A stretch of DNA of 64,000 nt from an uncultured Oscillospiraceae bacterium (GTDB lineage: Bacteria > Bacillota > Clostridia > Oscillospirales > Oscillospiraceae): positions 1 through 64,000 of the forward strand of contig CAKTQV010000002.1 in the NCBI GenBank assembly GCA_934597255.1, given 5' to 3'. Position numbers and translations under genes: made by a program. This document shows, one piece after another, positions 17,812 to 25,327 of the stretch; within the stretch, counting starts at the first letter, position 1, and each line of letters begins with the position of its first letter. The notes below the pieces were generated by a model. That model saw only the letters and a program-made list of their open reading frames with translations, had not been told where the DNA came from and ran no database searches.

Positions 17812-17911
17812 GCTTTCTGTTATCCTATGGACTACGCGGAATATCATACCACATCGCGGCGTGAAAGGCAAAGAACTTTGCGCCGCGGCCGGAGGAAGGA
17901 CAGAACCCCCG

Positions 17912-19375
17912 ATGAAAAAGACACTTATTACGATCGCAGGCTTTGCCGTGCTGCTGTTCGCGCTGCTTGGCGCGGCAAGGCTTCTGGAACGCGCGCGGCC
18001 GGAGGAAAGCGCCGCCGCGCCGGACGAGCCGGCGCAGGAGGAGGCGGCGCTGTGGGAGCAGACGCCGGACGCCGACGGTGCGACACTCATCCGCCTCGGC
18101 GGCGACTATGTGACCGTGCGCGGCGCGGGCGCGGTCGTGTCGGCCGGAAACGTCGTCACGATCGCCTATCCGGGCGTATACAGCGTCACGGGCCTTCTCA
18201 GCGACGGCTGCATCGTGGTCGACTGCGAGCTGGAGGGGACGGTGAGCCTTATTCTGGACAATGCGCACATAAGCTGCTCGACCGGGCCGGCCATCTATAT
18301 CCGCGACACGGCCGGAACGCTCGTGTATCTGGCCGACGGTACGCAGAATTCGCTTTCGGACGGGACCGCCTATGAGCCGGCCACCGGCGCGGACGGGCTG
18401 CCGGAGGCAAAGCAGCCGGACGCCGTGCTCTACAGCGCGGATGATCTTGCTCTCGCCGGCGGCGGCACGATGACGATCCGCGCCGGTTACGACAGCGCTG
18501 TCCACAGCCGTGACCGACTCACGATCGCCGGCGGTGAGCTGACGGTCGAATCGGCCGGCGACGGCGTGCGCGCGGCGGACGGCGTGACGATGCTCGGCGG
18601 GACGCTTGCGCTCCGCTGCACGGACGACGGCGTGGCAAGCTCCAAAAAGGATGTTCGCATCCGGGACGGCGCGCTGACGGTCTTCTGCGGCGGGGATGCG
18701 GTCTCCGCCGGGCGCGAAGTGGAGATCAGCGGCGGCTCCGTGACGGTCAACAGCTCCCGCGAGGGGCTGGAAGCGCCGGTGATCTCGCTGTCCGGCGGCT
18801 CCGTGAGCGTGACGGCGGCGGATAACGCGCTGGCTGCCTCCATGGGCGATGTGGATTCCGGCGTGACGGCGGCGGACTGCTCCGTTCGTATCTCCGGCGG
18901 CACGCTTTATACGCTCGCGCCCTGCTGCGTCCGTTCGGACGGCGGCTTTGAGCTGACGGACGGCGCGGCATTTCTCCGCTCGTCCGAAAACGGAAAGCTC
19001 GTTCGCGCGCTCTGGAGCACGGTCTCCGGCGGGACGCTGTTCCTCTGCGGCGATTTTGAGACGGAGGGGCTGACGTTCGACGGCGGCGTCAACGCGGTGT
19101 ATTGGCGCGTCGGCTCCGTGGTCGAGGCGGGCGAGACCGTGTCTCTGGCGGACGAGACGGGCGAGGCGTTCTACGCGCTGACGCCGAATACGGAGTTCAG
19201 CGCCGTTCTCATCGCTTACGGCGGGCTTGTCCGCGGCGGCAGCTACACGCTTTCCTGCGGCAGTCAGACGGCGTCGTTCACGCAGAACGATGCGCTCAGC
19301 ACGGCGGAGGCCGTGCGGGGCTGGGGCGGCTTCGGCGGGCCGAGCGGCGGTCCGGGCGGCGGGCCCCGCCCGTAA
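17912..19375 (+). CDS. Exported Cthe_2159-like carbohydrate-binding beta-helix protein
   Basis: 487 residues. An N-terminal hydrophobic segment (5-21) acts as signal or anchor, then a short acidic linker. A long parallel beta-helix follows, with repeats such as TIAGGELTVESAGDGV, DVRIRDGALTV and VEISGGSVTVNSS. This is typical of the Cthe_2159 (carbohydrate-binding, DUF4353-like) family. The C-terminus is Gly-rich (GGFGGPSGGPGGG). The upstream in-frame ATG at 17810 lies inside the promoter, so 17912 was chosen, with GGAGGAAGG about 12 bases before it. Families of this type are often found with VTC, DUF4956 and CotH genes; no CotH is present here. Confidence 0.82.
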   Translation: MKKTLITIAGFAVLLFALLGAARLLERARPEESAAAPDEPAQEEAALWEQTPDADGATLIRLGGDYVTVRGAGAVVSAGNVVTIAYPGVYSVTGLLSDGCIVVDCELEGTVSLILDNAHISCSTGPAIYIRDTAGTLVYLADGTQNSLSDGTAYEPATGADGLPEAKQPDAVLYSADDLALAGGGTMTIRAGYDSAVHSRDRLTIAGGELTVESAGDGVRAADGVTMLGGTLALRCTDDGVASSKKDVRIRDGALTVFCGGDAVSAGREVEISGGSVTVNSSREGLEAPVISLSGGSVSVTAADNALAASMGDVDSGVTAADCSVRISGGTLYTLAPCCVRSDGGFELTDGAAFLRSSENGKLVRALWSTVSGGTLFLCGDFETEGLTFDGGVNAVYWRVGSVVEAGETVSLADETGEAFYALTPNTEFSAVLIAYGGLVRGGSYTLSCGSQTASFTQNDALSTAEAVRGWGGFGGPSGGPGGGPRP

Positions 19376-19392
19376 AGAAGATCGGATAAGGA

Positions 19393-19432
19393 AAGCCTCC
19401 GGCCTGCGGACGAACCCGCAGACCGGAGGCTT
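19393..19432. terminator. Bidirectional terminator
   Basis: 17-bp stem starting AAGCCTCCGG with one mismatch and a 6-base loop, between convergent genes. Confidence 0.8.
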
Positions 19433-19447
19433 GATTTTCAAATCGGC

Positions 19448-20236
19448 TTATTTTGCGTACATCTGATAAATGCACCAGCCGAGAAGACGCTTGGGCATAA
19501 GGGCGGCGATGAAATTGAACACCTGGTATTTCAGGCCGATGGTATACAGCGGCCGTACGCGGCGCTGCAGCGCGCGGCGGGCGAGAAAACGGCCCGCGGC
19601 GTCGGGCGTGCCGCCGTTTTTTTCGTCCTTTTCCATGCCGGCGACCGAGCGGGCGATGCGCCCGCCGTACACATCGTCCCCGGCGGGGGATTTTTCGCGG
19701 GCGGCCGTGAAGCCGGTGGCGATATCGCCGGGCATGACGGCGCAGACGCCGATGCCGAAGGGGCGCAGCTCGCACCGCAGCGCCCGCACATAAGCGTTGA
19801 CGGCCGCCTTGGAGACGGAATAGTAGGTCTGGAAGGGGATGGGGATGGCTCCGGCGACGGAGCTCGTGCATACGATGCGGCCGCCGTTGGCCCGGCGCAT
19901 ATGGGGCAGAACGGCCCGGACGGCGTTGACCGTGCCGAAAAAGTTGACGTCGAGCTGCCGCCGGGCGTCCGCCAGAGGCGTAAACTCGACAGCGCCGGAT
20001 ATGCCGAAGCCCGCGCAGCAGACAAGAATGTCGATCCGCCCCGCCTCGGCGGCGATGCGGTCGGCAGCGGCGGCCAGCGCGCCCTCGTCCGTCACGTCGG
20101 TGGTGATGTGCGTCACGCCGTCCAGCGGCTTATCACGGCGGCTGATCTCATAGACCCGGCAGCCGGCGGCGGCCAGCGCCGAGGCACAGGCGCGGCCGAT
20201 GCCGGAGGAGCCGCCGGTCACGAGCGCGGTCTTCAC
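19448..20236 (-). CDS. SDR oxidoreductase, candidate 3-ketosphinganine reductase
   Basis: 262 residues. The Rossmann motif TGGSSGIG lies at the N-terminus, then CCAGFG, the catalytic Ser in TSSVAG and YYSVSK. A hydrophobic C-terminal stretch (QVFNFIAALMPKRLLGW) could associate with the membrane. The GTG start overlaps the stop of the upstream gene (GTGA) and has GGAGG 9 bases before it; longer frames read into that gene. Coupling to a serine-palmitoyltransferase-like gene suggests reduction of the 3-keto sphingoid product. That role is inferred from context, because SDRs are functionally diverse. Confidence 0.8.
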   Translation of the reverse strand: MKTALVTGGSSGIGRACASALAAAGCRVYEISRRDKPLDGVTHITTDVTDEGALAAAADRIAAEAGRIDILVCCAGFGISGAVEFTPLADARRQLDVNFFGTVNAVRAVLPHMRRANGGRIVCTSSVAGAIPIPFQTYYSVSKAAVNAYVRALRCELRPFGIGVCAVMPGDIATGFTAAREKSPAGDDVYGGRIARSVAGMEKDEKNGGTPDAAGRFLARRALQRRVRPLYTIGLKYQVFNFIAALMPKRLLGWCIYQMYAK

Positions 20237-21414
20237 AGCTCGTGCCTCCGCAGGACCTGGCAGAGAATGTCCACGGCCTCGTCCACGAGCGCCTCGGTGT
20301 GGCTGGCCATGAGACTGCACCGCAGCAGGCACTCATGCGGCGCGCAGGCGGGCGGAAGCGTGGAATTGACATAGACGCCCTCGTCGAACAGCTCGCTGCT
20401 GATCTGGAGCGTGGGAAGCGGCTCGTAGGTGTAGATGGGAATGATGGGCGTTTCGGACAGGATGATCTTCACGTCGCGGTCGAGCAGTTTCTGGCGCATA
20501 TACGCGGAGATGTGCTGGAGCTGATCGACCAGCTCGGGGTGCTCCTGCAGCTCCCGGAGCGCCGCGTGCGCCGCGGCCACGTTGGCCGGCGGCATGGAGG
20601 CGGAGAAGATATAGGGGCGTGAGTTGTGGCGGATGTAGTCGATGGCACGGTGGCTGCCGACGGCAAAGCCGCCGAGAGAGGCGAGCGATTTGGAGAAGGT
20701 GCCGACGGTCAGATCGACCTCGCCCTCCAGTCCGAAATGGCTTGCCGTGCCGCGTCCGCCCTCGCCGAGAACGCCGAGCGCGTGCGCGTCGTCCACCATG
20801 ACCTTTGCGCCGTATTTGCGCGCAAGCTCCACGATGTCCGGCAGCTTGGCGATGTCGCCGCCCATGGAGAACACGCCGTCGGTCACGATCAGACAGCCCG
20901 CGTCTGCCGGGATCTCCTTCAAAAGCCGTTCCAGATGCGCCATGTCCGCGTGGCGGTAGCGCAGCATTTTTGCGTAGGAGAGGCGGCAGCCGTCGTAAAT
21001 GCTGGCGTGGTTTTCGCGGTCGCAGATTATGTAGTCGCCCTTGCCGGCGATGCAGCTTATCACGCCGAGATTCGCCTGAAAGCCGGTGCCGAAGGTGAGG
21101 ATATCCTCCTGACGGAGAAAGTCCCGGAGCGCCTGTTCAAAATCCAGATGCAGCCGCAGCGTGCCGTTGAGAAAACGGGAGCCGGAGCAGCCTGTGCCGA
21201 ATTGCTCCACGGCGTCCATCTCCGCCTTCATCACGCGGGGGTTGACGGTCAGACCGAGATAGTTGTTCGACCCGAGCATGATCCGCCGGCGGCCCTCCAT
21301 GACGACCTCCGTATCCTGCCGCGAATCGAGCGGACGGAAATAGGGGAACAGGCCCATGGATTTGTACTCGTTTGCCAGTGTGTACTGGTCGCATTTTTCG
21401 AAAAGATCCTTCAC
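20233..21414 (-). CDS. spt: Alpha-oxoamine synthase, serine palmitoyltransferase-like
   Basis: 393 residues counted from GTG at 21414, which has AGGAGG 7 bases upstream; the ATG at 21420 is only 1 base from that site. This is a PLP enzyme that condenses an amino acid with an acyl thioester. The PLP lysine is K242 in GTFSKSLASLGGF, with H136 in NHASIYDGCR and D208/H211 in DDAHALG. FGTGCSGSRFLNGT, RGTASHFGL and RPYIFSASMPP resemble bacterial serine palmitoyltransferases (Sphingobacterium, Sphingomonas) more than KBL or BioF, as far as I can recall those sequences. The coupled SDR downstream supports sphingoid-base synthesis. The acyl donor and product are not shown. Confidence 0.8.
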   Translation of the reverse strand: MKDLFEKCDQYTLANEYKSMGLFPYFRPLDSRQDTEVVMEGRRRIMLGSNNYLGLTVNPRVMKAEMDAVEQFGTGCSGSRFLNGTLRLHLDFEQALRDFLRQEDILTFGTGFQANLGVISCIAGKGDYIICDRENHASIYDGCRLSYAKMLRYRHADMAHLERLLKEIPADAGCLIVTDGVFSMGGDIAKLPDIVELARKYGAKVMVDDAHALGVLGEGGRGTASHFGLEGEVDLTVGTFSKSLASLGGFAVGSHRAIDYIRHNSRPYIFSASMPPANVAAAHAALRELQEHPELVDQLQHISAYMRQKLLDRDVKIILSETPIIPIYTYEPLPTLQISSELFDEGVYVNSTLPPACAPHECLLRCSLMASHTEALVDEAVDILCQVLRRHEL

Positions 21415-21435
21415 TTGCATACCTCCTGAGGTTTG

Positions 21436-22293
21436 TCACGGGAGGCTGCGTGCGGCGGCCTCCACGATATGATTTATCAGAACGGCGGTCGTTACGGCGC
21501 CAAGCCCGCCGGGGACCGGCGTGAGCGCGGCGACCAGCCCGTTCGCTGCGTTATAGTCCACATCGCCGCACAGCCGTCCGTCCGAGCCGGCGCTCGTTCC
21601 GGCGTCGATCACGACCTGGCCTTCGGAGAGATATTCCCGTCCGATGCAGCCCGCCTTTCCGATCGCCGTGACGAGAATATCGGCGCGGCGGCACAGCTCG
21701 GCCGCGTTCCGTGTCCGGCTGTGGCAGACGGTCACGGTCGCGTCAGCGCGCAGAAGAAGCATGGCCGCGGGCTTGCCGACAACGATGGAGCGGCCGAGGA
21801 CAACGGCGCTCCGACCGGCGACGGCGATGCCGTAATAGCGGAGAAGCTCGATCACGGCCTCCGCCGTGCAGGGGGCGAAGCCGCGCGTCCCACCGGTCAT
21901 CAAAGCGCCGAGCGAGCCGTCCGTGATGCCGTCCACGTCCTTTTCCGGGGCGATGGCGCGGCGAAAACGATCGGTATCAAAACGCTCCGGGAGCGGGAGA
22001 AGCGGAAGAATGCCATGGATGCGGCGGTCGCCGCTCAGCTGTGCGAGCCGGTCGAGCAGCGCCGATTCGGAGATGTTCTCGTCCAGCACATCGCTCTGCA
22101 CGTGGACGCCGGCGGCCCGGCAGCGGCGTGCGATGCTCTGCTCATAGGACAGATCGCCGGCGCGCTCGCCCACGCGGACGAGTGCGAGCCGGGGCGTGAC
22201 GCCCTGTTCCGCGAGCCTTCGGCAGGCGGCGGCGCTCTTTTCGGCCAGCGCATCGGCGGCCGGCGCGCCGCGGAGAAGAAGCGTGCCGTTCAC
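21436..22293 (-). CDS. folD: FolD-like methylene-THF dehydrogenase with altered cyclohydrolase residues
   Basis: 285 residues. The GTG start has GGAGG 7 bases before it and overlaps the stop of the upstream cyclodeaminase-type gene. KDVDG and the dinucleotide site GRSIVVGKP are intact. However, the SYxxxK motif reads SYEQSI (Ile54 replaces the catalytic lysine), and the usual Gln of QLPLP is Leu98. Those residues serve the methenyl-THF cyclohydrolase step, so the enzyme is probably a dehydrogenase only, with the adjacent FchA-like protein doing the second step. It is read together with the genes on both sides. Confidence 0.85.
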   Translation of the reverse strand: MNGTLLLRGAPAADALAEKSAAACRRLAEQGVTPRLALVRVGERAGDLSYEQSIARRCRAAGVHVQSDVLDENISESALLDRLAQLSGDRRIHGILPLLPLPERFDTDRFRRAIAPEKDVDGITDGSLGALMTGGTRGFAPCTAEAVIELLRYYGIAVAGRSAVVLGRSIVVGKPAAMLLLRADATVTVCHSRTRNAAELCRRADILVTAIGKAGCIGREYLSEGQVVIDAGTSAGSDGRLCGDVDYNAANGLVAALTPVPGGLGAVTTAVLINHIVEAAARSLP

Positions 22294-22910
22294 AGCAGCA
22301 CCTCCATGCTCCGCGCAAAGGCGGCGTCGGCCAGAGGGCGGTACTGTGCCAGAAGGGCGCTGCATTCGCCATTGAGCGCCTCGGCACGGTCACGGTCGGC
22401 CATGCTTTTCGTGTTCACGCGCAGATTCAGCGCGGCGGCGTCCATACCCGCGCGGAACAGCGCGGCGGCACAGCCGGCGTCCGTCGCCGCGGGGAGCGGA
22501 TGAAGCTTTGTCAGCTTGTCGGTCAGCTCGATGCCGCGGGCGCAGGCGCGCAGCATTTTCATCGGCGGCTCGGCGGCGGCGTGCAGCGCCTGCTCCATGA
22601 TCGCCGCACGCGCGGGATCGTCCTTCGGGACGGCGTAGGCGCGGCTGAGCGGGGCAAAGGCGCGGGCGTCCTCCTCCACGAGAGAGAGAAGCTCCTGCCG
22701 AAGCGCCGCGCACCGGGCGGCGGCGCGGTCAAAAACCTCGCGGGCGCCGTCGTAGCGCGGTTTTCCCTCCGCCAGCGAGCAGACCATCCCGTCCAGCGCG
22801 GCGGCCAGCGCGCCGGTAAGCGCGGCGGCCCCGCCTCCGCCGGGGGTGGGCGCGCCGGACGCGAGCGCCTGTATGAACGCGGTCAGATCGTATTCGCAGT
22901 AGTTTGGCAT
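22290..22910 (-). CDS. fchA: Methenyl-THF cyclohydrolase / cyclodeaminase family (FchA-like)
   Basis: 206 residues, the usual size of stand-alone FchA and of the cyclodeaminase domain of FTCD. The N-terminal block SGAPTPGGGGAAALTGALAAAL and the later KLTKLHPLPAATDAG region match the family. The ATG at 22910 has GGAGG 8 bases upstream; the longer frame crosses the promoter. It probably converts methenyl-THF to formyl-THF. Its stop overlaps the start of folD. Confidence 0.85.
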   Translation of the reverse strand: MPNYCEYDLTAFIQALASGAPTPGGGGAAALTGALAAALDGMVCSLAEGKPRYDGAREVFDRAAARCAALRQELLSLVEEDARAFAPLSRAYAVPKDDPARAAIMEQALHAAAEPPMKMLRACARGIELTDKLTKLHPLPAATDAGCAAALFRAGMDAAALNLRVNTKSMADRDRAEALNGECSALLAQYRPLADAAFARSMEVLL

Positions 22911-22951
22911 GGACCGTTCCTCCTTATGATAGGAGCAGCCTCCGATGGGAA

Positions 22952-22980
22952 AGCATAGCACAATCTTCGGCGGCATGCAA
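22952..22980 (-). promoter_or_regulatory. Promoter of the fchA-folD-spt-SDR operon
   Basis: Minus strand TTGCAT, 17-bp spacer, TATGCT, about 40 bases before the fchA ATG. An AT-rich stretch lies upstream (22983-23020). Confidence 0.65.
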
Positions 22981-23026
22981 TAGGATAAAGAAAAATATAT
23001 AAATTTTTTTATAATCAAAGTGGAGA

Positions 23027-24274
23027 TCAGATCGCTCTGTCTGCGTCGATCAGCTTCTGCCGCAGCAGACCGGTGAAATACAGCGAGCCGCAGGCGCAGC
23101 AGCCAAGCGGCAGCGCGCGCGCCCTGACAAGCGCCTCGAGCGGGTCGGCGCACGGTTCGGCCGGTACGCCCCGTATCCGCCGCGCCAGTTCGGCGGCGGG
23201 CAGCGCGCGGGGACTGTCCGGCGCCACGCAGTAAAAGCGCGCGGCCAGCGGCGTGAGCCGGGCCAGAATGCCGTCGGCGTCCTTGTCCGCCATCACGCCG
23301 AGGATAAAGACAAATTTTTCGCCCGGAAAGTAGTGCCGCAGTCCCGCGGCCAGCGCCGCGGCGCCGTGCGGATTGTGCGCCCCGTCCAGAACGAGCGGCG
23401 GACGCTGCGCCATGAGCTCAAAGCGGCAGGGCCAGCGCGCGGCGGCAAGGCCCGCGCGTATGCATTCGCCGTCAAGCCCGAGAAGACCGGCGGTCAGGAC
23501 CGCCGCGGCGGCGTTTTCGAGCTGGTGCGCCCCGAGAAGGGAAATATGCAGCGGCGGCCGGCCGCCGAAGCGGAAATCCTGTCCGGACAGCGAGTCGGAG
23601 AGGACGCGGATGTCCTTCGGTTCGACCGTATGGAGCGGCGCGTCCAATTCGGCGCAGCGCGCCCGGATGGGAGCGAGCGCCTGCGAAAGCTGCGGCGCGC
23701 AGACGACGGGGCGGCCGGGCTTTACGACGCCGGCCTTTTCGCCGGCGATGCGGTCAAGGGTGCTGCCGAGAACGGCCGTGTGGTCAAGGCCGACCGGCAT
23801 GATCACGGACGCCTCCGCCGTCCGGATCACATTCGTCGCGTCAAAACGGCCGCCGAGGCCGCACTCCAGGATCACGATGTCGCAGCGCTGTTCGGCAAAA
23901 TACAGAAAGGCGAGCGCCGTGACAAGCTCGAAAAAGCTCAGCGGCGGCAGCTTTTCCGCCGCCGCGGCGATGCGTGCGGTGAGGCGCGCCGTGTCGCCGG
24001 GGGCGATGCGGACGCCGTCGATCTGTATCCGCTCGGAAAAATCAACAAGATCGGGGGAGGTATACAGCCCGGTCCTCCATCCGGCGCAGCGGCATATGGA
24101 GGCCAGCATGGCCGCGCAGCTTCCCTTGCCGTTGGTGCCGGCGATGTGAACGAAGCGGAGCGAATCCTGCGGATCGCCGAGCGCACGGCACAGCGCCCGC
24201 ATACGCGAAAGCGTCGGCGGGTGGGTGAATTTTCCCGCCGTTTGATACAGGCGGATGGCATCTTCATACATCAT
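23027..24274 (-). CDS. folC: Folylpolyglutamate / dihydrofolate synthase
   Basis: 415 residues, a normal FolC length. The P-loop HIAGTNGKGS lies near 43-52, with LYTSPDL, ECGLGGRFDATN, LDHTAVLG and the C-terminal VLDGAHNPHG. It adds glutamate to folates, retaining the cofactors used by FolD and FchA. Two adjacent ATG codons (24274, 24271) lie 7 bases after a perfect TATAAT with no ribosome site, suggesting leaderless translation. It is separated from fchA by 116 bases with a separate promoter. Confidence 0.93.
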   Translation of the reverse strand: MMYEDAIRLYQTAGKFTHPPTLSRMRALCRALGDPQDSLRFVHIAGTNGKGSCAAMLASICRCAGWRTGLYTSPDLVDFSERIQIDGVRIAPGDTARLTARIAAAAEKLPPLSFFELVTALAFLYFAEQRCDIVILECGLGGRFDATNVIRTAEASVIMPVGLDHTAVLGSTLDRIAGEKAGVVKPGRPVVCAPQLSQALAPIRARCAELDAPLHTVEPKDIRVLSDSLSGQDFRFGGRPPLHISLLGAHQLENAAAAVLTAGLLGLDGECIRAGLAAARWPCRFELMAQRPPLVLDGAHNPHGAAALAAGLRHYFPGEKFVFILGVMADKDADGILARLTPLAARFYCVAPDSPRALPAAELARRIRGVPAEPCADPLEALVRARALPLGCCACGSLYFTGLLRQKLIDADRAI

Positions 24275-24281
24275 ACGCCTG

Positions 24282-24287
24282 ATTATA
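24282..24287 (-). promoter_or_regulatory. -10 box giving a leaderless folC mRNA
   Basis: TATAAT on the minus strand ends 7 bases before the folC ATG, the same layout as at 13895. Confidence 0.5.
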
Positions 24288-24330
24288 GCACGGAAGGAAA
24301 AGTTTTTTAAGAAGAAAATGCATTGAGCGG

Positions 24331-24359
24331 TTGCAAAATCAAAAGCGCTATGCTATGAT
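24331..24359 (+). promoter_or_regulatory. Upstream promoter of the AbfD-like operon
   Basis: TTGCAA, 17-bp spacer, TATGAT, about 120 bases before the first gene. Confidence 0.6.
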
Positions 24360-24400
24360 TTAGTCGGCTAACAATGAGTGTGCTTCGTAACAATTTGTAG

Positions 24401-24429
24401 TTGTGCGGCGCGCGCGGATTTGTTATGAT
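24401..24429 (+). promoter_or_regulatory. Second candidate promoter of the AbfD-like operon
   Basis: TTGTGC, 17-bp spacer, TATGAT, 51 bases before the ATG at 24481. The -10 box repeats that of the upstream promoter, but the -35 is weak. Confidence 0.45.
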
Positions 24430-24480
24430 AAAAACGTATGGATTTTTAAATTTAATAAGGACAGGAGACAGAATACGATC

Positions 24481-25266
24481 ATGGAGATTCCCAGCTACAG
24501 ACTTGACGGCAAGGTCGCCGTCATCACCGGTTCCACCCGCGGTATCGGCAACGCGATCGCCCGCATCATGGGCGCGCTCGGCGCGAAGGTCGTTGTCACC
24601 GGCCGCCGGCAGGACGCCTGCGACAAGGCGGCGGAAGCCCTTGCCGCAGAGGGTATCGACGCGCTCGGCGTGGCCTGCGAGGTCACCAAGGCCGAGGATC
24701 GTCAGAAGCTCATCGACCGCACTGTTGAGAAATACGGCCGCATCGACATTCTCGTCAACAACGCCGGTCTCGGCGGCCAGCCCAAGAACATGGTCGACAT
24801 GGACGAGCAGTATTTCGACAACTACATCGACGCCGACCTCAAGGGTCTGTACTTCATGAGCCAGCTGGCAGCCTGCCGGATGCGCGAGCAGGGCCGCGAA
24901 GGCACGGCCAATCCCTACCGCATCATCAACCTCGCCTCGGCCGCCGGCATCAAGGCGCCCCGCGGCGACACGGTTTACGGCTCCTGCAAGGCGGCCGTCG
25001 CCCACCTCACCAAGATCATGGCCAACGAGCTGGCCCGCTACGGCATCCTCTGCAACTCCGTCGCGCCCGGCTATGTCCTCACGGACATGACCAAGGACGT
25101 CATGGCCGACGAAAAGAACGTCGCCGCCGTTACGAAGATGATCTCCGTCCGCCGCTACGCCATGCCCGAGGAGATCGCCAGCGTGATCGCCTTCCTCTGC
25201 AGCGACGCGGCCGGCTACGTCACGGGCGTGCTGATCCCGGTCGACGGCGGTATGACCATCAACTGA
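24481..25266 (+). CDS. SDR-family alcohol dehydrogenase / ketoreductase, first gene of the catabolic operon
   Basis: 261 residues. TGSTRGIG near 15-22, NNAGLGG, catalytic Ser in NLASAAG, and YGSCK with the Tyr/Lys pair. The C-terminal GGMTIN is typical of FabG-like enzymes. It should interconvert a secondary alcohol and a ketone with NAD(P)H. The ATG at 24481 was chosen over an in-frame ATG at 24403 because both candidate -10 boxes lie near or after the latter. The next gene starts 61 bases downstream. The substrate is unknown; a 4-hydroxy/4-oxoacyl-CoA would fit the operon. Confidence 0.88.
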   Translation: MEIPSYRLDGKVAVITGSTRGIGNAIARIMGALGAKVVVTGRRQDACDKAAEALAAEGIDALGVACEVTKAEDRQKLIDRTVEKYGRIDILVNNAGLGGQPKNMVDMDEQYFDNYIDADLKGLYFMSQLAACRMREQGREGTANPYRIINLASAAGIKAPRGDTVYGSCKAAVAHLTKIMANELARYGILCNSVAPGYVLTDMTKDVMADEKNVAAVTKMISVRRYAMPEEIASVIAFLCSDAAGYVTGVLIPVDGGMTIN

Positions 25267-25327
25267 GCGAAAAACCTGTTTTGTGCCGAACAACCTTCAA
25301 TAGAGAATAATACAGGAGATGGAGAAA

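Noticed and set aside
20233..21414. Call as 2-amino-3-ketobutyrate CoA ligase (KBL) or BioF
   Set aside because: Signature stretches fit serine palmitoyltransferase better and no threonine dehydrogenase or biotin gene is nearby; kept as the alternative to test.
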